This document shows, one piece after another, positions 24,094 through 36,451 of a DNA stretch of 64,000 nt. Position 1 is the first letter of the stretch, and every line of letters begins with the position of its first letter. Source of the DNA: Sipunculus nudus. Taxonomy: Eukaryota; Annelida; Sipuncula; Golfingiida; Sipunculidae. The stretch is taken from assembly GCA_026874595.1 (NCBI GenBank), contig CM049314.1, forward strand, positions 17,602,729-17,666,728. Reading direction: 5' to 3'. The notes beneath the pieces were generated by a model. The model made no database searches. It saw nothing but the letters and a program-made list of their open reading frames with translations, and was not told the DNA's origin. The position numbers and the translations under genes are program-made.

Positions 24094-25702
24094 GCTGATG
24101 TGGCCGCACTGCAGGCCTGATATATACATACATGTGTCTGTTGTTAACGTGTTTTATGTGGTCGTGCTCAGTCCTATAATGCTCACGTGTCTGATGTGGC
24201 CATGCTGGTGCCTGAAATGTACATATACACGATGTGGCTGCGCTGCAGGCCTGTAATATACATGTGTCTGATGTGCACTTGTCGGCATGGTGTGGCCGTG
24301 ATGCAGGCATGTCAGGTACGCTTCTGAGGTGGCCATGCTGGAGCCTGTAATGTACACATGTCTGATGTGGCCGTGATGCAGGCCTCTATTGTACACGCGA
24401 CTGATGTGGCCACACTGGATGGGCCCTGTAATGTTCTCATGTCTGGTGTGGCCGGGCTGGGGCCTGTAATGTACACATTTGTGATGGGGCCGCGATGCAG
24501 ACCTGTAATGAACACGTCTGGTGTGGCTATTAGACGTGTCTTATTTGGCCACATTGGGGCCTGTAGTGTACACATTATGGTGAGGCCATGCTGGGTCTTA
24601 TAATGTGCACGCTTCAGATTTGGCCACATCCGGGCCTGTAATGTACACATGTTTGGTGTGGCAATGCTGGTACCTGTAATGTACACGTCTGATGTGGCCG
24701 TGATGCAGGCCTGTAATGAACACAAGTCTGGTGTGGCTATGCTGGTGCCTGTTAAGTAGACGTGTCTGATGTGGCCAGACTGGGGCCTGTAATGTAGACG
24801 TGTCTGATGTTGCCAAACTGGGGCCTGTAATGTAGACGTGTCTGATATGGCCAAACTGGGGCCTGTAATGTAGACGTGTCTGATGTTGCCAAACTGGGGC
24901 CTGTAATGTAGACGTGTCTGATATGGCCAAACTGGGGCCTGTAATGTAGACGTGTCTGATGTTGTCAAACTGGGGTCTGTAATGTAGACGTGGTTAATGT
25001 GGCCACAAAGGGGCTTGTAATGTAGACGTGTCTTATGTGGCCACACTTGGGCCTGCAGTGTACATGCGTGCGTTTGATGTGGCTGTGTTGGTGGCCTATA
25101 ATGTACACGCGTTTGATGTGGCCGTGCTGCAGGCATATAACGTACAAGTGTCTTATTTGGCCATGTCAGGGCCCACAATTTACACGCGTCTGACGTGGCC
25201 TGTAAAGTACAAGTGTCTAATATGGCCATGTTGGTGGTGGCCTTCAAAGTGCACGCATCTGACGTGGCCTGTAAAGTACAAGTGTCTAATATGGCCATGT
25301 TGGTAGCCTACAAAGTACACGCATCTGATGTGGCCTGTAAAGTACAAGTGTCTAATATGGTCATGTTAGTGGTGGCCTACAAAGTGCACGCATCTGACGT
25401 GGCCTGTAAAGTACAAGTGTCTAATATGGCCATGTTGGTAGCCAACAAAGTACACGCATCTGATGTGGCCTGTAAAGTACAAGTGTCTAATATGGCCATG
25501 TTGGTGGTGGCCTACAAAGTGCACGCATCTGACGTGGCCTGTAAAGTACAAGTGTCTATTATGGCCATGTTGGTGATGGCCTACAAAGTGCACGCATCTG
25601 ACGTGGCCTGTAAAGTACAATTGTCTAATATAGCCATGTTGGTGGCCTACAAAGTACACGCATCTGATGTGGCCATGCTCTGGCCTGTAAGGTATTCGTG
25701 TT
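24094..25702. repeat. 1.6-kb minisatellite with monomers of about 35-38 bp and a 69-bp higher-order unit
   Basis: Left part: units like CTGATGTTGCCAAACTGGGG followed by CCTGTAATGTAGACGTGT (38 bp), very uniform between 24770 and 25030. Right part (25190-25690): a two-monomer unit of about 69 bp, CTGACGTGGCCTGTAAAGTA then CAAGTGTCTAATATGGCCAT then GTTGGTGGTGGCCTACAAAG. Stops are rare in several frames, so the array creates a 328-codon frame on the minus strand (24312-25298) and a 169-codon frame on the plus strand (25195-25704). Neither is likely to be a gene. Confidence 0.95.
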
Positions 25703-25823
25703 AAAACAAGATTTATGTGTCGATGGATGTAATCCTTCTTTTACATATTTCACGGTTATAAGAAGATGGCACGATTAACGTTGTACTGGTAGATTAGGTT
25801 GTATGACCATATAAATAACTGTA
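25703..25823. other. Short spacer
   Basis: Unique AT-rich sequence between the minisatellite and the first Helitron-like copy. No feature seen. Confidence 0.5.
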
Positions 25824-26958
25824 TCCCCAGAGTCCCAGACTAATCCCAGACAGATACTATGGTTTAAGCACGGTCGCGCCGCCGCCGCCGCAGAGATTTC
25901 GTTTTGACGCGATAACTCAAAAAATATTTTACGCATCTTTACCAAACTTGACATGTGCATAGATATGAAGCCTATTTAAAATGGGGTTATGACCTTTACT
26001 CGGAGAGTGACCTTGACCTTGAAAACGTCCATTTTGGGGGAAAATCACACAATTCTTAAATATCTCAAGACAAATTGCATAGATTGATCTAAAATCATCT
26101 TGGACGAAGATCTTGGATAGTGTTGTCATGTACTAGAACCTGGTGGCGCCTACTGTTATCCTTTTCTTGTTTTTGTACCGTTTAATACCCCGATAATTGC
26201 CACTTAACAATACTGTGAGCATTATAAGTCAAAAACCAATAGACAGATTTCTTTCGTATTATACATATACATAGACATGGGTTATGGGATGATGTATATT
26301 TAAATTGGGGTCATAGCCTTTCCTATGGGAGTGGCCTTGACCTTGAATATTGCCATATATAATGAAAATCACACAAAATCATAAATATCTCAATAAGGGA
26401 CGCATGGATTGGTCCAAAAATCAAAATTACACAAGATCTTGGATAGCTTTGTCTTCTGCGGAAGACAGGTAGCGCCACCTACCTTCCCGATTTGAAGAAT
26501 AAATTAAAGCCCTTGTCTGAGAAGTGATTTGCTCTACTGGCCTGAAAATAATTATAATTGTTCTCAAGACTGGTGGCGCCATCTGTAATCATTTTGCCGT
26601 GGCGTCCATCTGTACAAGTGTTTTGGGTGAAAATTGCTCATATCTCCGGAGTGGTTCAAGGTATTGGTCTTATATTTGGCATGTCTATCCATCTTGGAAA
26701 ATTTTCTCGTAAACCAGACAGCTGGCGTCACCTACCTTCCCGTTTCCGTAAAATCAATTAATGCTCTTTTTCTCAAGAGTGATTCACCGTATTGGCCCCC
26801 ATATTCTGTGAAAAATATTGTTTCTCAAGTTGATGTATGATGGAAGAAACCATAGTCGCCGCCAAGTGTCAGTATATGCTGCTGAAGACGGGGGGGGGGG
26901 GGGGGGCTGTTCTTAAAGGGGGGATACAGTGGCACCTGCGGTGCCAAGAAATATCTAG
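25824..26958 (+). mobile_element. Helitron-like non-autonomous element H1, two internal units
   Basis: The 5' end is A|TCCCCAGA and the 3' end is the hairpin TGGCACCTGCGGTGCCA (26930-26946), 8 bases (AGAAATAT), then CTAG|T. This is the Helitron pattern: TC start, CTRR end, hairpin just before it, insertion between A and T, no target duplication. The 5' hairpin is disturbed by an insertion relative to H2. It has a GCCGCCGCCGCCGCAG block near the start and two internal units about 323 bp apart (near 25983 and 26306). A G-run lies at 26890-26906. No Rep/helicase coding. Confidence 0.85.
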
Positions 26959-28371
26959 TTACTTTACGGTTATCTGCATTTATGCATGACCAAAGTCCGT
27001 TTGAGACAGTGGATCATTTTCAGTCTATTGGAGACGCCCTTTCTGGTCTTGAGAGATCGAGGTATTTAAAGGTTTTATGGTCACATCCGTTTTCTATTTA
27101 CAATTTCCTTTTTTTCTTGTTGAATGTAATGGTAAGCTAAAGCGTTTTAAATGATTAAAAGATATTTAGAAATATGTATTTGCTGCATTATATTCTGTAA
27201 TTTAGTGATATGTAGATTTAGATATATATTTGGAGATATCTGTTTAATATATCAGGTTAATTTTTAATTTTATTTTACATTTGTGTACAGCATTGTGTAT
27301 ATTGAGTGCATGGGTACAAAGATTTTCAAACACAAATATATGTATATATACATGTATAATGTCAATGGGAATTAATTGGTGTATACTGTCAAGCAGAGAT
27401 TACCATTAGAGATATAGAGATATTTTGTTTTATATTTTCAGGCTGGTCACGCTGTAAGAACCTGGTACTCTTACAGGTACTCATGGTTTTTATTTGTTTG
27501 CATTTATATTGTTTTGTTCTGTTTTTGGAATCCCTGCGATATGTTCCAGGCTGGTAGCGCTGGTGTCACGTGGTGTGTCACGTGAATAGGAGCACGTGAC
27601 TGTTGTGCATCAGATTGTCGCGGGTGGCTCCCTCTGCAGGCTGCATCATTACCAGTGTTGAATTTCATCGCTTCAAAATGTTCTGTTTTAATTTTTCATG
27701 GATGAAGAATAGATGAGTTGTAGACAAGTGTATATGGTGCCTGTTGATAAACGTTAAAGCATATATTTTATTCTCGGCTGCCGCTGTATAGAGGCTGCAT
27801 TGTAACCAGTGTTGACTTTATTGCTTGTTGATATTTTGTTATCGTTTCATGACGTCATCGCTTGATAACGCTTGATACCCGATGTGTATGTATAGTGCTG
27901 CCTGACCCATCGTGCAACGGGAGAGGTTTCTAAAGATTCACACGACGGAGTCTAGGCGTGTTAAATGAATAATGCCGGAGAAGCTCGCATATATATTATC
28001 TTATTATTTATGGGATAAAAAAAGAGTCGATCCATTTTTGTACGCTGGTTGCATGGCTTACTTTTATCTGTGTATACAGCGTTCTATAAATAAGTCTTTT
28101 ATCGGTCATGAAAGTGTTGAAGGGTTCTGATCAATGAATTTAAACCAGCCAGCTTTTTACTTGCCAAGTTTTTAGATTTGTGATTTCTTACTTACTTATA
28201 AGGTACATACCAATGGACTGTAGGTGATTCCATTTTAAGAAAATTCTCACGAAGCCTTGCTCTGTGACGGATGTATGAGCTTATTTATAGTATACATGAA
28301 TCCGCCCATGTTGACAAATATAGCATATAACGTAATGTGGTTACAGTTGCAAAGGCGCGAAAGTCGAAAGG

Positions 28372-28373
<2 letters not shown>
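26959..28373. other. Intergenic, no supported feature
   Basis: AT-rich sequence with GGCTGGT(A/C)(A/G)CGCTG repeated twice (27442 and 27549) and CACGTG repeats near 27565-27600. No exon or element ends seen. Confidence 0.45.

Positions 28374-28432
<59 letters not shown>
28374..28432. repeat. (AT)n microsatellite
   Basis: About 29 AT units. Confidence 0.97.
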
Positions 28433-28436
<4 letters not shown>

Positions 28437-28539
28437 CATTCTGGTTCTTCCGAATTGCCGCGAGATGTCCTAATTGATTGTATTTTGGCTGGCCCCTGCA
28501 TGAAATAAACGATTGGATATGAACAAATTGGCGTTTCCT

Positions 28540-28542
<3 letters not shown>

Positions 28543-28594
<52 letters not shown>
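28543..28594. repeat. (AT)n microsatellite
   Basis: About 26 AT units, only 110 bp from the previous array. Confidence 0.97.
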
Positions 28595-28598
<4 letters not shown>

Positions 28599-29118
28599 CC
28601 ATTCCAAGAAAAATTAGGTCAGTGAGGCATCCTTTTTCAGAAAGGGTGAGCCAAGAGTGAGGCGTGTCATAGACCATTCTATTATACGGAGATACTATAT
28701 AGACGTCACGATGTTGGACAGTTCCTGGTATTATAAAAGTGTATGCATGGTCGGGGCTTCATGACTCCTCTGAAAGATACAACTCAAATTATGCGATTAT
28801 GATCCACGTATATGTGCTTTCCCTGACACATTCCACTGGGATCACACGAGACATTTTAAAGGAAAGCATCGACATTACGCACACACACACACACATATAT
28901 TTATATATAGGTCAGGATCAACTGAAAGTTGGTGTGTATATTACGTCAGGCTTATAGCTGAAGTTTCCTGAGTTATATATGATCTCTTTTTTGACGCGCT
29001 GATTCATGGCCTTGGTAAGTTTTCAACTATGTCATATAATAATAAACTGCATGCTTATTTCCCAATGCTTTGTTGAAAGCCGCGTGAATCACCGTCTTTA
29101 TAAAATGTCTGGTTACAC

Positions 29119-29121
<3 letters not shown>

Positions 29122-29180
<59 letters not shown>
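29122..29180. repeat. (AT)n microsatellite
   Basis: About 29 AT units. Confidence 0.97.
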
Positions 29181-29184
<4 letters not shown>

Positions 29185-29491
29185 GTCAGATCACCATGAC
29201 GTCATGACACCTGCGGAAATAACTCGTGTTGGCGTCTTATGACAGGCGTCAACTCTTAATGCATTAACCCTCTCCGGCACGTCCCCGGCAGGTAAATAAC
29301 AATGGAAAAGTAATTACCATTTCCTGTCGATTTCATGATAAATGACGTAAGATTTGTAAATTAATATAGAAAGAGATTTCTAATTTAAGTCATATGTATA
29401 TATACTCTGGACCAAGGCAGACATTTAATATCGACTTTAAACAGATGACGCAATCGATGCTTGTTGACGGTTCTGTTATGAAATATATATA

Positions 29492-31286
<1,795 letters not shown>

Positions 31287-31385
31287 CATTTCAGGGGCGT
31301 AGCCAGAGGGGGGCCGCAAGGGGCCATGCCCCCCCCCGGTCGCATCCATTACTTGCATTCCTTTCGTTATTTCATTAATCTAATA

Positions 31386-31388
<3 letters not shown>

Positions 31389-31429
<41 letters not shown>
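31389..31429. repeat. (AT)n microsatellite
   Basis: About 20 AT units immediately left of repeat R. Confidence 0.95.
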
Positions 31430-31430
<1 letters not shown>

Positions 31431-31568
31431 TGTTACAGAACCTAATATAAACAGATCACGTATGCGTGATGAACACAAATTCTGTAATGGAGATAAAAAA
31501 AATCAGATTCTGTAACACTAGGCAGCGTGAAATGTCTAAGGGAATGAATAAATAAGTCAGTGGTTTTT
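31431..31568. repeat. Interspersed repeat R, copy 1, left part
   Basis: It begins TGTTACAGAACCTAATAT and ends GTCAGTGGTTTTT. It matches 43979-44117 closely (GAACCTAATAT, GATCAC, AATGGAGATAAAAAA, TTCTGTAACACTAGGC, GCGTGAAATGTCTA, GAATGAATAAA). The ends TGTTACAGAA and TTCTGTAACA (31508-31517) form a perfect 10-bp inverted repeat. Confidence 0.85.
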
Positions 31569-34014
31569 AGCTCAGCTGACTTTCAGTCATGCTGGGCTAT
31601 AGCGATTGGTCTTTGTCCGTCGTCCTTCCGTCTGTCCGTCCGGCCGGCCGTCCGGCTGTCCGGCCGGCCGTCCGTCCGTTAGCAGGGCATAAATCGTAAC
31701 CGTAGGGGCTAGGGCCATGAACCCTATGCAGTCTTAGAGGTTATAAAAAGATCTCCTTGCAAACCTGAAATTAGGTCACTGCGACCTATATTTTCGAAGT
31801 TATGGGGTGTCTTTGCACCCCCCAGAAATAACTCTTTGAGACAAAATTTTCATCCCAAACCTTCCATCTTTCACATACAGCTCACCTACCAACAGGGGAA
31901 GAACCATAATTTTTTTTAGGTCAAAAGGTCAAAGGTCAAGGTCACAGGAGTCTCTTCTTTGAAAAGCCTGTGGATGCATTTTAAGCCAACCCTTTCATCC
32001 CAATTCTTTGATTTTTCACATATAGCTCACCTACTAAGTTGGAGAAGAATCCTATTGATTTTGAGGTCACAAGGTCAAAGGTCAGGGTCACAGGATCCAC
32101 TTCTTTGAAAAGGTTGTGGACACATTTCAAGCTAGACTTTTCATTCCAAACCTTCCAGCACTGATATCGCTTCTCTGCCAACAGGGGAAACGACCTGTTG
32201 ATTTTGAGGTCAAAGGTCAAGTTCACAGCACCCACTTCTTGCGTGGAGTCATTTTCAGGCAAACTTTTCAATCTGTACCTTCCATCTGTCATATATGGCT
32301 TACCTACCAATAAGGGAAGAAGCCTATTGATGTTGAGGTCAAAAAGTCAAAGGTCAAGGTCACAATGTTTAATTGTTCTAAATGCTTGTGAGCATATTTC
32401 AAGTGTAACTGTTCAACCCAAACCTTCAGTCTTTCACATATGCCACATCTATGCATCACTCAGTTTGACTCAAACTTCATATTTATGGGTCTTTTTGCTT
32501 GAATAAATAACTTATTGATTTTGGGGTCAGCTGGTCAGCAGGTTAAAGGTTGCAGGTCAAAGTTATTCACCCACTGGTTGCCAAGTAATTACACCAGATT
32601 TAAGTGGTTAGTAGTTAGGCATCATTTAGAAAGAATCCAGTTGATATATGGGTAAAAGGCCAAGGTCATAGGTCAGGGATGTTCACAATTACTTATTTTA
32701 TAGACCATCTCTATTTTTCTTGTATATATAACCATCCCACTCCAGCTGGTACATCTCCCTGTGTGGCTGTAATTGTGAGGGACACTGGTGACATATGACT
32801 CCCTTTTGTATCAGCCTATTAAGTGATAAGGCTCAGTGATAAGTACCTCGTTACTTCATAACAAAAACACTGTTGTCAGAATGCTTCAGCCAGGCAAGAC
32901 TATGAGAGTATAGTATTAAGGTTTAGCTACTGATTTATAAGATGATGGGAACATTTTGCAGTTTATTTTATGGAATCCTAGCAATAAACTTAGTTTCCTA
33001 GATATCTGAATATTTTAATATATATCACCACATATAAAAGCAAGTGTTTGTTCTCATAATATGTGGATGTGTACCTTGATTTAGGATGGCTTTTTGTTTT
33101 ATTTCAAGACTCTTAGTCATGCTTTCTGCATTTCTTTTCTTTCAGGTTTGGCAGTTTACCTACCCTGCTGACCCCATTGAAAAGCAGAGTGATAATAAAA
33201 AATATTGGACTTACACTTTTTACAATTGCATATCTATAAATCTGATATGAGGGCCTGGACATGCCTTTTGAATTATTTTGGGCATTTATTACTTAATAAT
33301 TTGCCCCAAGTTTGGTCTCTTATTGGAGAATGTGGGATATCAAATGTCATACTTGTCAGAAATCCATTATGTCTGCCAGTCTGCCAGAAATTATTTCTTC
33401 AGTGCAGTTTCAGTAATTTTTCTTTAATGTTCGGTCCGATTTAGAGAATGTTTGTTGTCTGATTTCAGACTTGTCAGAAGTCCAATATGGCCACCAGGCA
33501 ACCATTTTTTAATTCCTTTTGATCATATTATCTCAAGAACAGTTAAAGTGAATGCAGCTGGATGTATATTTATGTAATCTTGTAAAGGATTGGGTCAAAT
33601 ATTTCTGAATAAATATTACCATCATTTATAAAAGTGCAGTACAGTTGGCTTGTATTGAATAAAAATTCATACAGAAACACCTGTTTCTCAATAATTCTTG
33701 CATGTATTTCCTTGATGTTTGCTATATATTTTGATCTTATATTTGCCCTTTGTGGTGTTCCTTTGAGACTGACAGGTTTCAAGCAAGCTGTTGGAATAGT
33801 TCCTGATAGCTTAACAATCATGCATTTTCCTCAGACCATCAATTCACTGTGTTTTAACCAGACATAGGTGATATATATTTCTGTTGTCATAGAAAATTTT
33901 CAACTAATTGGCAAATTGGTTCTTCAAAATTCGACTGGAAGTTGTGAATCTCAGTCCATGATGTCACAGGTCATGCTTGGCAGCTGAGCGTCATGACCCA
34001 TGGGTCACTTGTTT
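31569..34014 (+). mobile_element. 2.4-kb AGCTCAGCTGA element inserted into repeat R
   Basis: The boundaries come from repeat R copy 2 at 44117, where GTGGTTTTTTTGTTAAG is continuous; here the same sequence is split. The left end is AGCTCAGCTGAC, then CATGCTGGGC and a GTCCGTCC/GGCCGGCC-rich stretch (31614-31680). Near the right end GGCAGCTGAGC (33979-33989) is an inverted match of the left end, 10 of 11 bases. The middle has about five tandem units of 125-149 bp (starts near 31849, 31994, 32139, 32264, 32411), each with a TTCA-CC-AA-CCTTC segment, an AGCTCACCTAC-like segment, GGGGAAGAA and AGGTCAAAGGTCA. No protein coding is apparent. I regard it as one of the GTCCGTCCG elements common in molluscs. 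Confidence 0.75.
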
Positions 34015-34625
34015 GTTAACAAATAACTATAATTTATTCTAAAACAACCCTAACAATACAATACACTAAATCAATACAGTAAAACAGCGTTATGGCAACA
34101 AGTCAATATAATCACACAGAAAGATAATGGTACAGTACCTCGATACCAACACCGTCACCACGATAAGTCCTTTGAATGTAAACTCTCGGAGAATGACAGT
34201 CCAGTGGAAAGTTCTTGCAACAACACAGAAAGTAAACTGAAGTCCAAGTGTATAAAATCCAGGAGATAATCTTTGAAAATGTATAATTGCCGCATTCGTC
34301 AGATAAGGTCTTAGAATCTGACACACGCTTCTATGTCCGATGGAATCTGCTCTGCTGTCTGTCCTCTCGTTCTAAAAAACACCCCCTTTATGTACCTTCA
34401 CACCCCAAGCCGGGAATTTTCCACTTCTCGAACAGTCTATAAGGTCCTGCACAACACGCGTTTCTCTAGAAAGACATAGCCGTGTGTACCTCCACATACC
34501 AGGGCCATCACGTGACCCACCACCAAGCGTGAAAACCCAAGGCTCACATGACAACGAAAGTTCAACTAGTACGGATTAAACATAAAATGTAACAACAACA
34601 CGAGTTTCGCCCGTGTCACACAATA
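34015..34625. repeat. Interspersed repeat R, copy 1, right part
   Basis: It resumes GTTAACAAATAACTATAATT and parallels 44118-44700: AATTTATTCTAAA, AATCAATACA, ACAGTACCT-GATACCA, ACAAAGTCC-like, AACAGTCCAGT, CTCAAGCCG(G/A)GAA, TTTTCCA, CGAACA(G/A)TCTATA. Similarity fades toward the right end before the (AT)n array. Confidence 0.8.
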
Positions 34626-34629
34626 GTAA

Positions 34630-34631
<2 letters not shown>

Positions 34632-34697
<66 letters not shown>
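34632..34697. repeat. (AT)n microsatellite
   Basis: About 32 AT units at the right edge of repeat R copy 1. Confidence 0.96.
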
Positions 34698-34701
<4 letters not shown>

Positions 34702-34721
34702 TAAATTGCCTTTGCTATTAG

Positions 34722-34770
34722 AGGCGGATCCAGAGGGGGCGCCTTCGGCGCGCGGCCCCCCGTTGAGCTG
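34722..34770. other. Possible transposon-end fragment
   Basis: GAGGCGGATCCAGAGGGGGC followed by a palindromic GCGCCTTCGGCGCG stretch resembles the start of CAG-G-x-GCGGATCC elements such as the one at 22422. I found no matching right end. Confidence 0.3.
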
Positions 34771-35526
34771 CAATATATATCATCTTATCTAATTTCCGAG
34801 TTTTCATGATTAATTTACGTTTTCATATTTTTTTATCAATTATCAATTAGATTTTATTAAAGTTATTCGCAGTTTATTACTTTCAAATTTATTAGTTGAG
34901 AATAAGGATATTTATGAACAGCTGCAGAACAACTGCAGAGCACCAAGCCCTGCTTGGGGTCGACCGTGAACAATCTCACGGCTCCTCTGGTGATACCGGT
35001 ACTCAAACTCGCGGTCTGTGCTCTAAGGAGTCCTGTGTGCTGTCAATACCACGAAACCCGGTAAAATGCAAAGTTTAACGTAAGACTTCAACATATCAGT
35101 TATTTCACTCCGAGCATTACATTTAAAAGATAATATTTTGCAAGTTACAAACGTAAATGCACCTTTCACCATCGACTTGTCTGAAAACGATTAAAATTTT
35201 ATGTCCTTGTTTTGAAGAAATATTAATATTAAATATTGAACCTTCCTATGGTTTGACTACATAACGAAAAGACATAAGGAAACAGTTTTCAGGAACAGGA
35301 AATCCTCTTTTTTGTGAAAAATGCCTCAAAATGTCCTCTTTACATTGCATATTCAAAAAATGTCCCAATATGGGAGGGGAATAGCCCCCTCCCATACCCT
35401 CCCCATGTACCTGTAACTAACCTTAATGAAACCATCTTACATAATCGAAAATTTAAAAAAAATCATATTTTTATACACTAAAATATATAACGTGTAATAA
35501 TGATAATATTATTAATAAAAGTTATA

Positions 35527-35572
35527 TAGTTATATATATATATATATATACACACATATATAACTGTTTTCA
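35527..35572. repeat. (AT)n(AC)n microsatellite and C-run
   Basis: A short AT array with CACACA, followed at 35598-35611 by a C-run inside the right part of the 4.4-kb element. Confidence 0.85.
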
Positions 35573-35868
35573 TAATACCCATAAATACATATTAGCGCCC
35601 CCCCCCCCCCCACCATTTTCGAATTTCTTGCTCAGCCAGTGCTCATGGCCCCGTCCCCTCTCTCAATCCTGGCTACGCCCCTGCATTTGATGCATATAGT
35701 GGGCACTGACTAATTTTTAGAAGCCCAGTAATCTGGAGATGTCGGAGATCAGTTTCCTATTTATCAAAATCCACAGTATCTAGTAATGTGCGTATTTTGC
35801 AATCATTAACTCCTTGTGACGATAAGACTCGCTCAAACTCTCATCTGTCCCACTCTCCCTGTGCCCGC

Positions 35869-35873
35869 CCCCC

Positions 35874-35906
<33 letters not shown>

Positions 35907-35907
35907 G
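35869..35907. repeat. C-run followed by (CT)n
   Basis: About 16 C, then about 11 CT units. Confidence 0.9.
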
Positions 35908-36354
35908 GTTTTTTTTTATTGTTTTCGTTACGACTCGTTGACTGGCCGGTCCATTGATCGGAATTATCTTGTATATATAGGTTTGCCTAAATACTGGAGC
36001 AGACAATGAATCAAGGTGACTATCCAATTAGCCTGAGCAAGTTTTTAACCACACCAAGATCTTTATTTCCCCCAGAACTGACTCGATTGATTGGATATGT
36101 ATGATCTATATATGACACCGTCCGTATGTCCGCGTGTATTGTTGTCGCCAAGGTAACGCCAATGATTACCCTCGTGAAATCTCCCGGGAAATAACAATTA
36201 AGCACGTATAATCCGGGCCCCTCGGATTCAGCGTCCGGCATTATTGACTTAACTGCTGATCTCTGGCCGAGCGAATCTAATAACAGTGACCGTTATGTAT
36301 ATGCTTTCGTTCTGTATATACTTATTACGGACGCAGAGAGTTTAGTAGCGCGTT

Positions 36355-36451
36355 GTAACAGCTCCGCCCCTTATCCCGTCTTCATAAAAAAAATACTCCC
36401 GCGACGGATGGTATATACGCAAGACTCCGCGCGCGGCCACGCTATAAATAG
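36355..36451 (+). promoter_or_regulatory. Possible core promoter: GC box and TATA box
   Basis: GCTCCGCCCC near 36360 is followed about 80 bp later by GCTATAAATAGC (36440-36451) inside a CpG-rich stretch. The next ATG in good context (AAAATGGC near 36508) opens only nine codons, so no coding gene is tied to it. The TATA sequence is near-palindromic, so direction is unsure. Confidence 0.25.

Larger units (their letters stand above)
31292..35683. mobile_element. 4.4-kb composite element with 15-bp perfect terminal repeats
   Basis: CAGGGGCGTAGCCAG (31292-31306) and CTGGCTACGCCCCTG (35669-35683) are exact inverse complements. CATTT flanks both sides (31287-31291, 35684-35688). The next bases inside are G-rich on the left and the matching end is C-rich on the right. 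CAGGGGCG ends are hAT-like, but the 5-bp duplication is unusual. It contains repeat R and a 2.4-kb insertion; without those it would be roughly 1.1 kb. No transposase was seen. Two unrelated elements sharing the same end could also give this pattern, though the flanking duplication argues against it. Confidence 0.65.

Noticed and set aside
24312-25298. 328-codon open frame on the minus strand
   Set aside because: It is wholly inside a tandem minisatellite with few stop codons in several frames; the translation merely repeats the monomer.
25195-25704. 169-codon open frame on the plus strand with repeated AYKVHASDVACKVQVSNMAM
   Set aside because: Translation of the 69-bp repeat unit. No start context or splice context, and it overlaps other open frames in the same repeat.
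31614-31680. GTCCGTCC/GGCCGGCC-rich stretch as a possible CRISPR-like array or regulatory island
   Set aside because: Short irregular CCGTC units within the 2.4-kb transposable element; no regular repeat-spacer pattern. No CRISPR array is present anywhere in the window.
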